A DNA stretch of 64,000 nt from Dipteronia dyeriana (taxonomy: Eukaryota > Streptophyta > Magnoliopsida > Sapindales > Sapindaceae): NCBI GenBank assembly GCA_032871835.1, contig CM065299.1, positions 6,419,001-6,483,000 on the forward strand, given 5' to 3'. A program made the translations under genes and the position numbers. The notes beneath the pieces are model-generated. The model saw nothing but the letters and a program-made list of their open reading frames with translations, did no database searches and was not told the origin of the DNA. Of the stretch, positions 10,340 through 21,045 are shown in pieces; the stretch's first letter is position 1, and each line of letters opens with the position of its first letter.

Positions 10340-11210
10340 GACCACACCACACTAAATTAAATATTTTTCTTTGACTACATAACCAGATAAGTTATCGTAT
10401 ACAGGAAAATCATTGATTGTCCACAACAAGTAATGTGAATTTCTCATGTTTATATGAATCATAGGCCTCAACATCAACTTTCCAAAGAGTTTTTAAATCA
10501 TCAAATAATGGTGCTAGGTAAATGTCAATGTCATTACCAGGTTGATTTGCACCGGAGATCATTACAGACAACATCATAAATTTTCTCTTCATACATAACC
10601 ACGGTGGAAGATTATAAGTTACCAATACCATTGGCCAACAACTGTCTGTACTACTAAGAGAACGGTGCGTATTTATACCATCAACTGAGATGGCCAAACG
10701 TAAATTTCTAGATTCTGCAGCAAAAACAGGTCATTTCTGGTTAGCTAGTTTCTAGGAAGGCGAGTCAGCTGGATAGCGAAGTTTTCCATCTTCTCTGCCA
10801 TTAACATGCCAAGTCAGGTCCTTTGCAGTTTGTGAGGACTGAAACATTCTCTTGAATCTAGGAATAAGAGGAAAATACCACAAAATCTTAGCAGGAACCC
10901 CTATACATTCTTTGTTTGATTTGTTTTTCACCTTCCATCTTGATGTTTTACAAGTTGGACAAACAGATAAACCATTGTAGTCATTTCTATAAAGAATGCA
11001 ATCATTAGAGCATGCATGTATTTTCTCGTACTCTAAACCTAATGTTGTCATTGTCTTCATCACATCTTTAATGGAAGAAGGAATTTTGTCGCTATCTGGC
11101 AACATATCTGCCAATGAACTTAGCAATTATGAGAAACTATTGTCCGACCATCCATATTTTCCTTTAATATTGTATAGTCTCATCAATGTAGATAACTTTG
11201 TAAAATAAAT
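10340..11210 (-). pseudogene. CACTA transposase (TNP2-like), C-terminal half
   Basis: Reading leftwards: FTKLSTLMRLYNIKGKYGW, then a CSNDCILYRNDYNGLSVCP and TCKTSRWK zinc-binding block, IPRFKRMFQSSQTAKDLTWH, a stop and frameshift around 10745, AISVDGINTH (first catalytic Asp region), LPPWLCMK, and GNDIDIYLAPL (second Asp region). A further frameshift near 10425 leads into INDFPVYDNLSGYVV before homology ends near 10340. This is the TNP2 order. The N-terminal half lies on the opposite strand at 19286-19700. The right boundary is the terminal inverted repeat of a MULE at 11211. Confidence 0.88.
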
Positions 11211-11639
11211 GGCACTATTTGAGAGGGGTGTTGTGCAAATATCACCAGTTTAGTAATGTAAGTTTAAAAGGCATCATTTAACGTGAAGATACGAGAATAC
11301 CCCGATAAAATTGAAAAAGAGAGAAAAGTTATCGTTTTGTGAGTCTGAGAAAAGCAACAGTGAGAAAAAAACCTAGAAAGAAACCGACGACAACGAAATC
11401 GACGGTGAGGAAATCGACAGCTTATTGACCGGAACGGCAATACAGTACATTTCGCAGCGATGACAGAGGTAAGTTCAGCTTGTTTTATTTATTGATATGT
11501 TGTTCATAACTTATCATTGCATTTTAGACTTGTTTTGTTGATTGAAATTGTAGATAAGGGTTGACACTGGTTGTGGTTTTAGTTTGGGTTTGAAATGATG
11601 TTCAATATTCTGGTATCGAGCAATTTTTTTTTAAATAAA

Positions 11640-12510
11640 AATAAATCGAGAATATTTCAAGCGAGATCGAGGAAATTTTTTAGAAAGATTCGAGGAATTT
11701 TATCATACGATCGAGGTTATTTCTGAAAGGGTCGAGAACATTTTAAAAGCATCGAGAACATTTTAAAAGCATCAAGAATATTTTAAAAGGATCGAGAAAT
11801 TGTTTGGAACGATCGAGAATATTTTCCTAACGATCGAGAATGTTCTTCAAAGTGATCGAGCTTTTGTTAAATGATCGAGAATATTTTTCAAAGAATCGAG
11901 AGGTTTTTCAATGGATCGAGACTATTTTGAAAGGATCGAGAATTATTGAAAACGATCGATAACGATCGATAATGTTTTTCAAAGGATCGAGATTTTTTAA
12001 AATGATCGAATCGAGAAGATTTTTCAAAGAATCGAGAGGTTTGTCAAAGTATCGAGAATGTTTTTAAAAAGGTCCAGATTTTATAAAATGATCGAGAAGA
12101 TTTTTCAAAGAATCGAGAGGTTTTTCAAAGGATCAAACTATTTTCAAATGTTCGAGAATATTTTCAAACGATCGAGAATGTTTTACAAAGGGTCGAGAAT
12201 TTTTAAATTGATCGAGAAGATTTTTCAAAGAATCAAGAGGTTTTTCAAAGGATCAAGACTATTTTCAAAGGATCGAGAATATTTTCTAATGATCGAGAAT
12301 GTTTTTCAAATGTTCAAAAACTTTTTCAAATGATCGAGAAGATTTTTCAATGAATCGAGAGGTTTTTCAAAGGATCGAGACTAATTTCAAAGGATCGAGA
12401 CTATTTGCAAAGGATCGAGAACTTTTTAAAAAAATCGAGAACTTTTTCAAAGGATCGAGAATATTTTAAAAGTATCGAGAATTTGTTTCAAATGATCGAG
12501 AATATTTTCT
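11640..12510 (+). repeat. Degenerate 20-24-bp repeat array inside intron 1 of the Ulp1-like gene
   Basis: About forty tandem, imperfect units around the core gatcgagaat-attttcaaag fill most of the intron (11469-12555). Unit length varies because the T and A runs vary. The same family fills the leader intron of MURA (20040-20960, opposite orientation as read) and that of the second MULE copy (55440-55930). It is not a simple microsatellite, since the ATCGAG core is conserved while the spacers drift. Confidence 0.85.
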
Positions 12511-13769
12511 AATTTTTTTACAGTTTACTGATGTACTGTTTCTGTGACATTGCAGATGACGAGCGGGTTGAAGGAATTGCTTAAAACTGCCGAGGGAGAT
12601 TGGTTCAAGGGAAAATTGACCCGACACGACCATTTTGAAGCCCTCGCCCGTATAGACAATGCACTTATTCGGGTCCCTGAAGCGTTTGCTGTTGAGGATC
12701 GGTGTAGGTTCATGGCCTCCTGTTTCGGGCATTTCATGTCGATGCACTGGGAGCTGAAGTTTTCGGGTGGTGTTATTCATCAGCTGCTGTTGCGGGAGTT
12801 GGACCATGACATGCCAATATATGAGATACGGTTCTTGTTAGGGAACCATGTGGTGAGGTTTTCGAAGGTGGAATTTAGCCTCATCACTAGATTACGTTTT
12901 GGAGTAGTACTGGACACGAGTATGTATGTTGCAGTTGAGAATGACATACATCAACAATACTTTCCTAGACATGATGAGGTATCGTTGGATGACTTGAGGG
13001 TTGTTCTTACCCAAGGATAGTTTCAACAGACGTACGATGCTGTGAAGTTGTGCCTCATTTACATGTTGAATTGGATACTGATGGGGGTGGACGAGAGATT
13101 GAATATTCCTGTTTGGCAGTTTCGGTTGGTAGAGGACCTCAATGCCTTCGATGCGTTCCCGTAGGGTGCCCACGTCTATAGGCATTCTATATTTTCATTC
13201 AAGCATGCCTTACCGTGACATCGTGAGGAGAGACGACAACAGTCACAGGGCGATGTTGAACATTCCATGGAGGGGTACAACATCTATGGTATATCACACG
13301 CCCTTTTGGTAAGAAATTTGATTTCCAACATGTACATTTAATTTGTAATCCAAAATTGTTTTGGATTATAACTGCACGTATCTTTGATGCAGATATTTGC
13401 TTTCGAGGTGATCCCACAACTGGGCGTCATTTTCGGGACTCGAAGGGTTATAGACCTTTCCCCTCGGGTTTTAAAGTGATAGTTGACCAAACAACATAGA
13501 GGGAAGAAGATGGAGAATATTTTTGGTGCTAGGGTAATTTATTTTTTTGTTAATCGTTATATTACTTACGATAAGTAACAATGACATTTATCTAACTACG
13601 CTTTTAGATGTCGGTGAGGACGAAAATCGTGCCCACAGCAGCTGAGGCGGTGGCCCAGTACTTTACAGGCCTAAGTGAAGGGGGGGGGGGAGCCTGTATA
13701 TGCAGAACAACATGGTTCACCTTCCTACTATCCCTGAGCCGACTACAAGTGCAGTTCGTCCTGAGGAGG

Positions 13770-13798
13770 AGGAGGAGGAGGAGAAAGAGGAGGAGGAG

Positions 13799-13835
<37 letters not shown>

Positions 13836-13840
13836 AGAGG
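13770..13840 (+). repeat. GAG / GGTGAG simple repeat coding for polyglutamate
   Basis: Coding triplet/hexamer repeat within the Ulp1-like gene linker. It is read as a glutamate run or an alternating Gly-Glu run depending on frame. Confidence 0.8.
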
Positions 13841-15984
13841 TGTACTGAGACGGAGGCTTCAGACCCTACAGGTCCAGATTTCAAAGGCATGGACACTGGT
13901 GAATCTGAGCCGTCTCCTCGGCGAGTGAGTCGTAGAAAGGTTCGGTTTACCACCCCAGGAACTGGTTCTGCTACAGGGGATTTCTGTGCAGGCGTTCGAC
14001 TTGATGGGGAGGTAAGTTGAGATGGTAGTTTTCTTTTTATTAACAAGAGTTGTTGATTGTTTTCGTATTAACAAAGTTGCATGATTTTAGGCCCGTTTAG
14101 AATATAACTTGAACGAGTTACGTGAAGCCCTCTGGAAGAGTGAGGAGGATCGATAACAACAGCACCAGAAGTTACTGGATTTGATCCGAAAGAGCGAGGA
14201 GGATCGATAGCAACAACATAGGGAGTTGCTTGCATTGATTGGGGACCTTCAGGGCTTCAGGACCCATACAGAGGATCCATATACCGGAGGGGCAGTTCTG
14301 GATAGTGGGGCTCAGTCTCCCCCTCCCCCTCCCCCTCCCCCTCCCCCTTTGAGCGAGCAGCCGACCCCCCTTCCCACTCAGAGCCATTCGCAGGCTCCAT
14401 CTCCCGCTCAGAGTGATTCGCAGGCTCCCCTTCTAGCTCAGAGCGATTCGTAGGCTCCCCCGCCACCTCCTAACGAGCAGCAGGCTCCTCCTCCCCTTCC
14501 ACCTCTGATCGAGCAGCAGACTCCCCTTCCACCTCCCCTGGAGCAGCAGGCTCCCCCTCCCTCATCCTCATCTCAGCACACCCCGTCGGGGGGAGTTCGG
14601 CAGCAGAGGCATGTACTGAAGCGCGGTTGGCAGTTGGTTATCCCGTACATAGATCCGTGCCGACCTAAGAGGGCGAGGGTAATAGTAGAGGGATCTGACC
14701 ACGTATTTAATCCCCATGGACTGGTGGACGGTGACCAGTTGAAGGCGTATCGATCCTTCATGAAGAACGTAAATGGAGAACTGTAAGTAAAATTCATTGT
14801 TATTTAGGTGGCCGCTTTTCTTGTAATGCATTATGTAAATGTGTAGCTGATGGAACATTAATGCAGACGTGATGTTGATTTGCTGGAGCCTGTTGATGCT
14901 GCATGGTTTCATCTGTTGCAGACCAACTTCATGGATGTTGATGATGAGGTATGTGGGACCGTAAATCCCGATTTTAGTATTTTTTTTAGATGTGTAATCA
15001 TCCTAACATATCTTAATGTGTTTATATTTCCAGCATATGGCCGCGTACCTCCTTATTCTTCAGAAGCATCAACGGGCTTTCCTGAATGTGTATAGTCAGA
15101 TGGTTAACATATTGACTCGTAATTTTTTGTAAGTACTTAAATTAATAATGATTACGCATGGTTTTATGTGTGTATGGAAAACAATAATAAATTTGTGTTT
15201 TTGTTTCTGCAGTCCTTTCTGGAGCACCAGTACAGGAAAATGATGCCTCGCAATTCTCGCGGGCAGATCACCCCCCCCAAGCCGTTGGAGTGTTTTGAGG
15301 TCTTGGTGGAAGGATGACGACCTTACAACGGTCCTTGGGGGTGCCCCGATTGGATGCTGTCCGTGGCACAAGGTTGACATGGTAAGTGTTACTTGACATG
15401 GTTTGCAATTGTATGTATAAATGTCTTTGTACATTCTAACACCTGTTGTTGACGTTTACAGGTCTTGATACAGTGCAACATTGGGCGACAACATTGGCTG
15501 CTGGTAACTGTGGCCCTCACATGCTGGAAGATGTTCATAGTCGACCCCTGGAGACAGGAGGTCCAAGCTTATATCTGAAAGTTGCAGGTAGCCCCGTTGT
15601 GCTACTTTGTGCCCTCGATGTTGCATCAGGCCGGGTTTCATACTAAACGAGCCGCTGGACTGTTGAAATTTGAGAAGACAAGTAAGCCCTCTGATGTCAG
15701 CATCGTGTCGGGAAAACATGCCCCCCAGCAGAAGCAATCGTAAGACATTCCGTAATAGTCACTTTAAGATTGTATTAGTATAAACCTAATGTTTTATTAA
15801 CGCTTGTTAATGTGTCCAACTGTAGGGGGTAACTGTGGTCTCAACATTGAGATTGATCGAGTACATACTGGCGAACATAAATGATTTCGATTGGTCTGAA
15901 GACGATATGAGGATCATTCGGGAGAAGATGACAGTTGAAATATTTGCAACTCTAGGCCCGTTTAGATTTTTGTAGTAATTCATG

Positions 15985-16135
15985 TGTATACGTACCAATT
16001 CTTTTGTATATGTTCCAATTACTTTGTATATTTATAAATTCTTTTGTATATGTACCAATTCTTTTGTATATTTACCAATTCTTTTGTATATTTACAAATT
16101 CTTTTGTATAAAATTGTTTACATTTGTATATATAC
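15985..16135 (+). repeat. 20-bp minisatellite
   Basis: Seven or so units of caattcttttgtatatttac, immediately after the stop of the Ulp1-like gene. They lie between that gene and the convergent end of MURA, where they may sit in the shared 3' UTR or terminator region. Confidence 0.8.
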
Positions 16136-16224
16136 AAATCATATTTAAATACAATTGCATTTCAGTTACTTAATAAGTCATACGAGTTCAAATTATAACA
16201 ATGTTATCATGATAACGCCTCAAT

Positions 16225-16440
16225 TCATTCCACAGTCGCACCATCTCTAGTAGGGCACGTCTGTCTGTTGTGACCAACAGTATGACAGATACTACATTTG
16301 CGTCTGTATTTCTCAGGAATGACTCTGCTCGGACCTTCATCAGTAAAAGTTGGGTTAGAACATCTCCTTGAATTATGCCCTGGTCGTCGACATCGTCTAC
16401 AATTTTGTGTGGATGTTCTCCCCGAAGACGAGGCCTTCCT
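16225..16440 (-). pseudogene. MURA transposase C-terminal zinc-knuckle tail
   Basis: The minus strand encodes two CCHC knuckles, CRRCRRPGHNSRRC and CSICHTVGHNRQTC, separated by a basic linker, and stops at 16225. MURA-type transposases commonly end in such knuckles. The part upstream of the knuckles (KASSSGR) is abutted by Gypsy integrase sequence at 16431. The rest of this MURA lies on the plus strand and ends at about 23608 in RSKAS. The two halves share a GAAGGC at the join, so this tail belongs to that gene and was separated by an inversion. Confidence 0.8.
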
Positions 16441-17472
16441 AATTGTCAAGGTAAGTCTGTGATACTGGTGGTGGTGGATGGACCAAGTAAATATGCTCAC
16501 TTCATGACACTTAGCCATCCCTGCAATGCAGCATCTGTTGCCCAATTGTTTATAGAAAATGTCTTCAAATTACATGGTATGCCTACATCAATTATATGTG
16601 ACAGAGATCCTATCTTCATTAGTGATTTCTGGAAAGAATACTTCTAGTTGTATAAAGTGTCTCTAAAGATGAGTTCGGGATGTCATCCTTAGACCGATGG
16701 TCAAATTGAGCTAGTGAATAGGTATCTAGAGGCTTACTTGCATTGCTTTACTGTAGCTCAACACTGGTTGCCTTGGGGAGAATTTAGTTATGGTACGGCC
16801 TTCCACTTATCCACCAAACTTACTCCCTTTGAAGTAGTATATGGACAACCACCTCCACTTGTCATTCCTTATGAGTCTGGTTCAACTGAATTTGCTAGTG
16901 TGGATAGAAGTGTAGTTGTAAGGGATAGGCTTCTTGGGTTGCTAAAGCAGAATTTGTTAATAGCTCAGCATAGAATGAAAATGCAAGTAGACAAGCATAT
17001 AAGGGAGAAGGAATTCCAGGTTGGTGATATGGTCTACTTAAAGTTAATTTTTTATAGGCTATATTCTTTAGCTCACCACTCTTACCATAAGCTGCAACCA
17101 AAGTATTATGAGCCATATAAAATTTTAAAAAGATTGGGACCGGTTGCTTACAAGCTCCAATTGCCAGCGTCAACTAAAATTCATCATGTCTTCCATGTCT
17201 CATGCTTAAAGTAACATTTAGGCGAAAATGTCTCTCCTACTTTGGACTTACCCCTTATCACTGAGGATGGAATTGTTCAAGATGAACCAGTGGCAATTCT
17301 AGAAAGGAAGATGGTTAAGAGAGGCAATGCAGCTGGTGTGGATGTCTTAGTGCACTGGAAGCACCATTCAGCTGAAGATGCTACTTGGGAGGATTTCTAT
17401 GATCTAAAAGCCAGGTTCCCTGATTTTGTGGAAAAATATGCACAATATTATAATGCTTCAGTTAGGGACTGA
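16432..17472 (+). pseudogene. Chromodomain Ty3/Gypsy integrase and chromodomain
   Basis: The plus strand starts abruptly inside the integrase core: VILVVVDGPSKYAHF (first Asp), IICDRDPIFISDFWKEYF (second Asp), a stop in GCHP-TDGQ, then the catalytic Glu in IELVNRYLEAYL. The C-terminal part has GPVAYKLQLPASTKIHHVFH and then a chromodomain: PVAILERKMVKRG, VLVHWKHHSAEDATWE, FPDFVEKY. This identifies a chromovirus (Reina-like by organisation). Three in-frame stops are present. The zinc-binding part of this integrase is on the minus strand at 23609-23700, so the gene has been cut by an inversion. Confidence 0.88.
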
Positions 17473-17570
17473 TCAATGTTGTTGTTGATTCCATTGATGC
17501 TATATTTGTTTCATAATTGCAGGAAGTGGATGAAATAATTTCAAGTTTCTAGTAGTGAAAACTTGATAGT

Positions 17571-17742
17571 TAAAAGGGGAAGTAATTGATAGGAAACAAT
17601 TTGTTTAGAAAACTAAATATATTATAACCGTTAGTTAATGGTTTCTGTTATAACAGCTTCACAACTAATTCATGTAAGAATTGTATAAAATGACCCATGC
17701 CTGATGGCTTTAGGGTATTGAAGAAATAAAACAGAATTCCTG
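17571..17742 (+). repeat. Polypurine tract and truncated 3' LTR of the chromodomain Gypsy element
   Basis: A purine tract (taaaaggggaagtaat) is followed at 17587 by TGATAGGAAACAATTTG, the start of the LTR. It matches, reversed, the complete LTR at 18016-18227 with a few substitutions. Homology breaks off at 17742, where a short-LTR sequence begins. Confidence 0.75.
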
Positions 17743-17858
17743 AAACGATACGAACCCACTAGGTAGAACTCATCCTCAAAAATCAGCTTGTAAGGAGAGG
17801 GTGCCCAATGAGTTATATACCTTGACTAATCCCATACTTAGTCAATATGGGATCCTAA
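17743..17858 (-). repeat. Short (about 115 bp) TRIM-like LTR copy
   Basis: On the minus strand this reads taggatcccatattgactaa to gttcgtatcgttt. It is a close copy of 39849-39963, which starts tgttaggatcccac and ends next to a tRNA-Met primer site. Short LTRs of this kind are shared by TRIM and small Gypsy/Copia elements of many dicots. Confidence 0.65.
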
Positions 17859-18227
17859 AATTCCACCACGTTTCCGCAACCGTCATCTACGGCAGCCCAT
17901 CTTTGCCAGCTGGGTGACTCTGCAGATCCAGCTTTATCGGGTAGCAGCCCTCCCCAAGTCGCTCCGTCCACGATAAACCCGTTGTTTGTCGTGTTGTAGG
18001 CTCTGATACCAAAATTGTTAGATCCTCTTCCTTTCAACCTTAATTTGATGACAAAATCACAATAAAAGAACAAGAATTATGTTTTTATTTCTTCAATACC
18101 CTGAAGCCATCAGGCATGGGTCATTTTATACAATTCTTACATGAATTAGTTGAGAAGTTGTTATAACAGAAACCGTTAACTAACGACTACAATATATTTA
18201 TTTTTCTAGACAAATGGTTTCTTATCA
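17859..18227 (-). repeat. 5' LTR, tRNA-Met primer site and leader of a chromodomain Gypsy element
   Basis: LTR 18227-18016 (212 bp, TGATAAGAAACC to GGATCTAACA on the minus strand), then TGGTATCAGAGCC at 18011-17999, then about 140 bp of GC-richer leader. It points the opposite way from the 3' LTR at 17587-17742, so the two form a head-to-head pair. The outer flank is AGCCC (18228-18232), which matches, inverted, the GGGCT beside the other end of the Gypsy block at 39964. Confidence 0.7.
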
Positions 18228-18327
18228 AGCCCTAGTATGGAGAAAGAGTCAGAGGAGATTTAGAAAGGCTTGGTTTGATGGGTTAGGACAAGTTGAAGCA
18301 TAACTATTCTTGAGCTACCTACACAGT

Positions 18328-19075
18328 GCCTACCAATTGTTAGATAATTTGCCTCAATGAAAACTATTGTATTAGTAGTTTCTAAAGAACCTCATGACTG
18401 GAAGGTTTGTTGTTTTGTTTCAGTTTTTATATAATTTGAATTGAATTATACTACTTTGCAATTAATTTTATTCCTAATTTGATTCTTTTCCTACCATAAG
18501 ATTAATTCCTAATTTGACTTTTGTATAAACTCCTATAATTCACCTTAATTATATATAAAAATAATTATACAGAAAATAATAGATTAAACAATAAAATTAA
18601 TTTTTGTTGTTGTTGCATTAGACATAAATTCTTGGAACCACACATCTCGTGCCGCTTTGCTGGCTGTTAGAATAAGTTAGAATAAGATGTGGTTGCCCTG
18701 TTAATTAGTGCCTACCACCTGTTCGATAACTTGCCGTTAGTAGCTTCAAAAGAACTTTATCGACCGAAAATTTTGTTGTTTTGTTTTAGTTTTTGTATAA
18801 TTTGAATTGAATTCTACTACATTGCAATTCATTTTATTCCTAATTTGATTCTTTTCCTACTATAAGATAAATTCCTAATTTGACCTTTGTATGAACTCCT
18901 ATAATTCACCTTAATTATATATATAAATAATTGTACATATTATAATAGATTAAACAATAAAATTAATTTTTTTTGTTGTTGCAGTGGGCGCAATTTCTTG
19001 GAACCACACATCCTTTGCTGCTTTGCTGCCTGTTAGAATAAGTTAGAATCAGATGTTAAGTTAGAATCAGATGTT
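18328..19075. repeat. Tandem duplication of a 380-bp unit, possibly with PPR-like coding traces
   Basis: Two adjacent copies begin gtgcctaccaattgttagat (18328) and gtgcctaccacctgttcgat (18708), with about 85-90% identity by eye. In copy 2 the plus strand could be read as AYHLFDNLP and, after a gt/ag-like gap, AISWNHTSFAAL, which faintly resembles a PPR motif. That is weak evidence for a captured gene fragment in the CACTA 5' region. Confidence 0.5.
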
Positions 19076-19285
19076 AGGATAAGACGGTGTTGTCCGGTTA
19101 AATTGTTGATATATAAGTTTACATTAAATCAAATATCTTATCCATAAGATGATTAAACAAAAATTAATTAATAAAAATTATAATGAGTATGTGGCTAAAC
19201 AATTACTAGTATTTATACTTTTATATTAAATATGTTCATTATTTTTGTTGTTAAACTTTCAGGATCAATTGTTAGTTTTCTCTAA

Positions 19286-19700
19286 ATGAATAAGTCTTGG
19301 ATTTTAAATAGTAGATTATCTAAGGAGTATAAAGATGGAGTTAATCAATTCCTTAAATTTGTAATTGCCCGTACTATCTATCCTCAACTCATGAGATGTC
19401 CATGTCGATCATGTGGAAATTTAGTTTTCCTAACTTCAGAAGAAGATAGATATCATTTATTTAGCAAAGGAATTGATCAAAGGTACAAGACATGGGTTTG
19501 GCATGGTGAAGAGGATTTTATTAGAGCTTCCACCAGTAAGAAAATTGGGGGAAATAGGTTAGTTGAATAATTTATGATGAAGCTGTTAATACCATAGAGA
19601 TGGTTAATGATGCGTTTGAGTATAGTAAGGATGATCCTAAATCGTTTCAAACTTTACTCGAAGATGTCGAAAAGCCCTTGTATGCTGGTTGCAAAAAAGA
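19286..19700 (+). pseudogene. CACTA transposase (TNP2-like), N-terminal half
   Basis: Starts MNKSWILNSRLSKEYKDGV and carries the CPCRSCGN zinc-binding motif and GIDQRYKTWVWHGEE, the transposase-associated domain that opens TNP2 proteins. A stop at 19568 and a frame change follow, then DEAVNTIEMVNDAFEYSKD and KPLYAGCKK, ending at the MULE terminus at 19701. The next expected residues begin the opposite-strand half at 11207. The orientation is inverted with respect to that half. Confidence 0.85.
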
Positions 19701-19910
19701 GGAAATTGTGAGATAAATCATCTTTTTTAAGGTGTGTTGTGATGATGTCACCCTTTTAATAACTTAAGTTTAAAAGGCACCTATTATGGTGAACTGTCCA
19801 AATTGTCCATAAACTTTAATTTTTTAAAAGCCCCTTTCTGAACTAGTTGGTATCTCTCCAAAAAAGTTGTCTGAAAAACTTGACTCTCTCTCCAGATTCT
19901 ACAGCAGAAG
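19701..19910 (+). mobile_element. MULE terminal inverted repeat B and MURA leader exon
   Basis: Begins GGAAATTGTGAGATAAATC at 19701, matching the end of the second MULE copy (minus strand from 56325). It leads to an untranslated exon ending tctacagcagaag with a gtaaca donor at 19911. The opposite terminus is at 11211. Confidence 0.75.
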
Positions 19911-21041
19911 GTAACAAATATTTATGATCTTCACTTAAATTTCTTTTATGCATTTCAGATATTTTACATTCATTTCGGTGTGGGTTAACAATGTATTCAT
20001 TCCTCGATATCAATGTATCCATTTCAGATTCTGCACTGGAATGCTTTTTTCTTGCGTGACCGAGAATATTTAAAGATGAATCGAGCTTATTTTATATTGG
20101 AACGAGCTCTTGTTTAGTTTGAAAAAAGCTCGATTATTTGAAAAAAATGTTCGACAAAAAATGCTCGATCCCTTAGGAAAAGTTCTCGATCCCTGGACAA
20201 AGGTTCTCTAACAGTTATAAAAGTTCTCGATAATTTGACAAATAATCTCGATCCTTAAAAAAGTTCTCAATCCCTTAGAAAAATTTCTCGGCCCCTTAGA
20301 AAAATTTCTCGGCCCCTTAGAAAAAGTTCTCGGTCCCTTCGAAAATGTTCTCAATCCCTTGAGAAAAGATCTTGATCCCTTGATAAAAATTCTCGATAAT
20401 TTGAAAAATATTCTCGATCCCTTAAAAAAGTTCTCGATAATTTGAAAAATATTCTCGATCTCTTAAAAAAGTTCTCGAACCATTAGAAATGTTATCGATC
20501 CCTTAGAAAAAGTTCTCGTTCCATTGTTAAAAGTTCTCGATCCCTTAGAAAAAGTTCTCGTTCCCTTGTTAAAAGGTCTCGATCCCTTGGTAAAAGTTAT
20601 CGATAATTTAAAAAATATTCTCGATCCCTTAAGAAAGTTCCCGGTCATCCCTTAGAAAAAGTTCTCGTTCCCTTGTTAAAAGTTATCGACCACTTGATAA
20701 AAGTTCTGGATAATTTGACAAATATTTTCGATCCCTTTAAAAAGTTCTCGAACCGTTAGAAATGTTCTCGATCCCTTAGAAAAATTTCTCGTTCCCTTGT
20801 TAAAAGTTCTCGAACTGTTATAAAAAGTTCTCGATAATTTGACAAATATTCTTGATAATTGTTCTCGAATCGAACCTTTTTAAAAGTTCTTGATTCTTTG
20901 TAAATTATTCTCGAACCCTTGAAAAAGTTCTCGATCCCTTAAAAAAAGTACTCGATCCATTTGAAATTTTTGTAATTGTTAGTAATTATAAAAGTAATTT
21001 TTTTATCTGTTAATAATTGATTGTGATGATGATTTTCACAG
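19911..21041 (+). repeat. MURA 5'-UTR intron filled with gttctcgatcc-type repeats
   Basis: An intron with gtaaca donor and ttttcacag acceptor, four bases before the MURA start codon. Positions 20040-20960 consist of imperfect 20-24-bp units (gttctcgatcccttaaaaaa and variants), the reverse complement of the array in the Ulp1-like gene's intron. With the 16432-23608 segment turned back, both arrays would run the same way across the MULE. Confidence 0.82.
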
Positions 21042-21045
21042 GACA

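Larger units (their letters stand above)
11460..15973 (+). pseudogene. MULE-encoded Ulp1-like cysteine protease (DUF1985-type N-terminus), multi-exon
   Basis: The start is inferred at 11460 (ATG-ACA-GAG, then a gtaagt donor), splicing over a 1,087-bp repeat-filled intron to 12556. Exon 2 encodes a DUF1985-like domain (IYEIRFLLGNHVVRFSKVEF, then NIPVWQFRLVEDLNAFDAFP) with TAG stops at 13018 and 13162. Later exons give a glutamate-rich stretch (13770-13850), a proline-rich linker (14310-14580) and the peptidase domain. There GRQHWLLVTV holds the histidine, MFIVDPW the aspartate and a GNCG at about 15827 the cysteine; one or two bases are lost just after it. Introns have gt-ag borders. Ulp1 enzymes cleave SUMO-type conjugates; its role in MULEs is unknown. 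Broken as read. Confidence 0.72.
11211..16431 (+). mobile_element. Mutator-like element (Ulp1-carrying MULE), outer part A
   Basis: Begins GGCACTATTTGAGAGGGGTGT at 11211, directly inside the CACTA transposase reading frame. The first 75 bp resemble the terminus at 19701 (shared gttgtg, then a short block, then taagtttaaaaggca), so the two are the element's terminal inverted repeats once the 16432-23608 inversion is undone. Contents: a repeat-filled intron, a Ulp1-like protease gene on the plus strand, a 20-bp minisatellite, and the C-terminal end of MURA on the minus strand. MULEs that carry a Ulp1-type protease beside MURA are known in plants (the Kaonashi and CUMULE groups). Confidence 0.8.

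Noticed and set aside
11640..12510. Regularly spaced repeats resembling a CRISPR array or satellite
   Set aside because: Units are degenerate, spacers are not unique, there are no cas genes, and the array lies within an intron of a transposon gene in a plant genome.
13608..14466. Several overlapping open frames with poly-Arg, poly-Ser or poly-Pro in both strands
   Set aside because: They arise from the GAG and CCCCCT simple repeats inside the Ulp1-like gene linker. Only the plus-strand frames that connect to the DUF1985-like and peptidase exons are credible.
16225..16545. Possible cellular CCHC zinc-finger protein
   Set aside because: The two knuckles follow on from the MURA transposase end by junction sequence and position, and the open frame begins inside Gypsy integrase sequence on the other strand.
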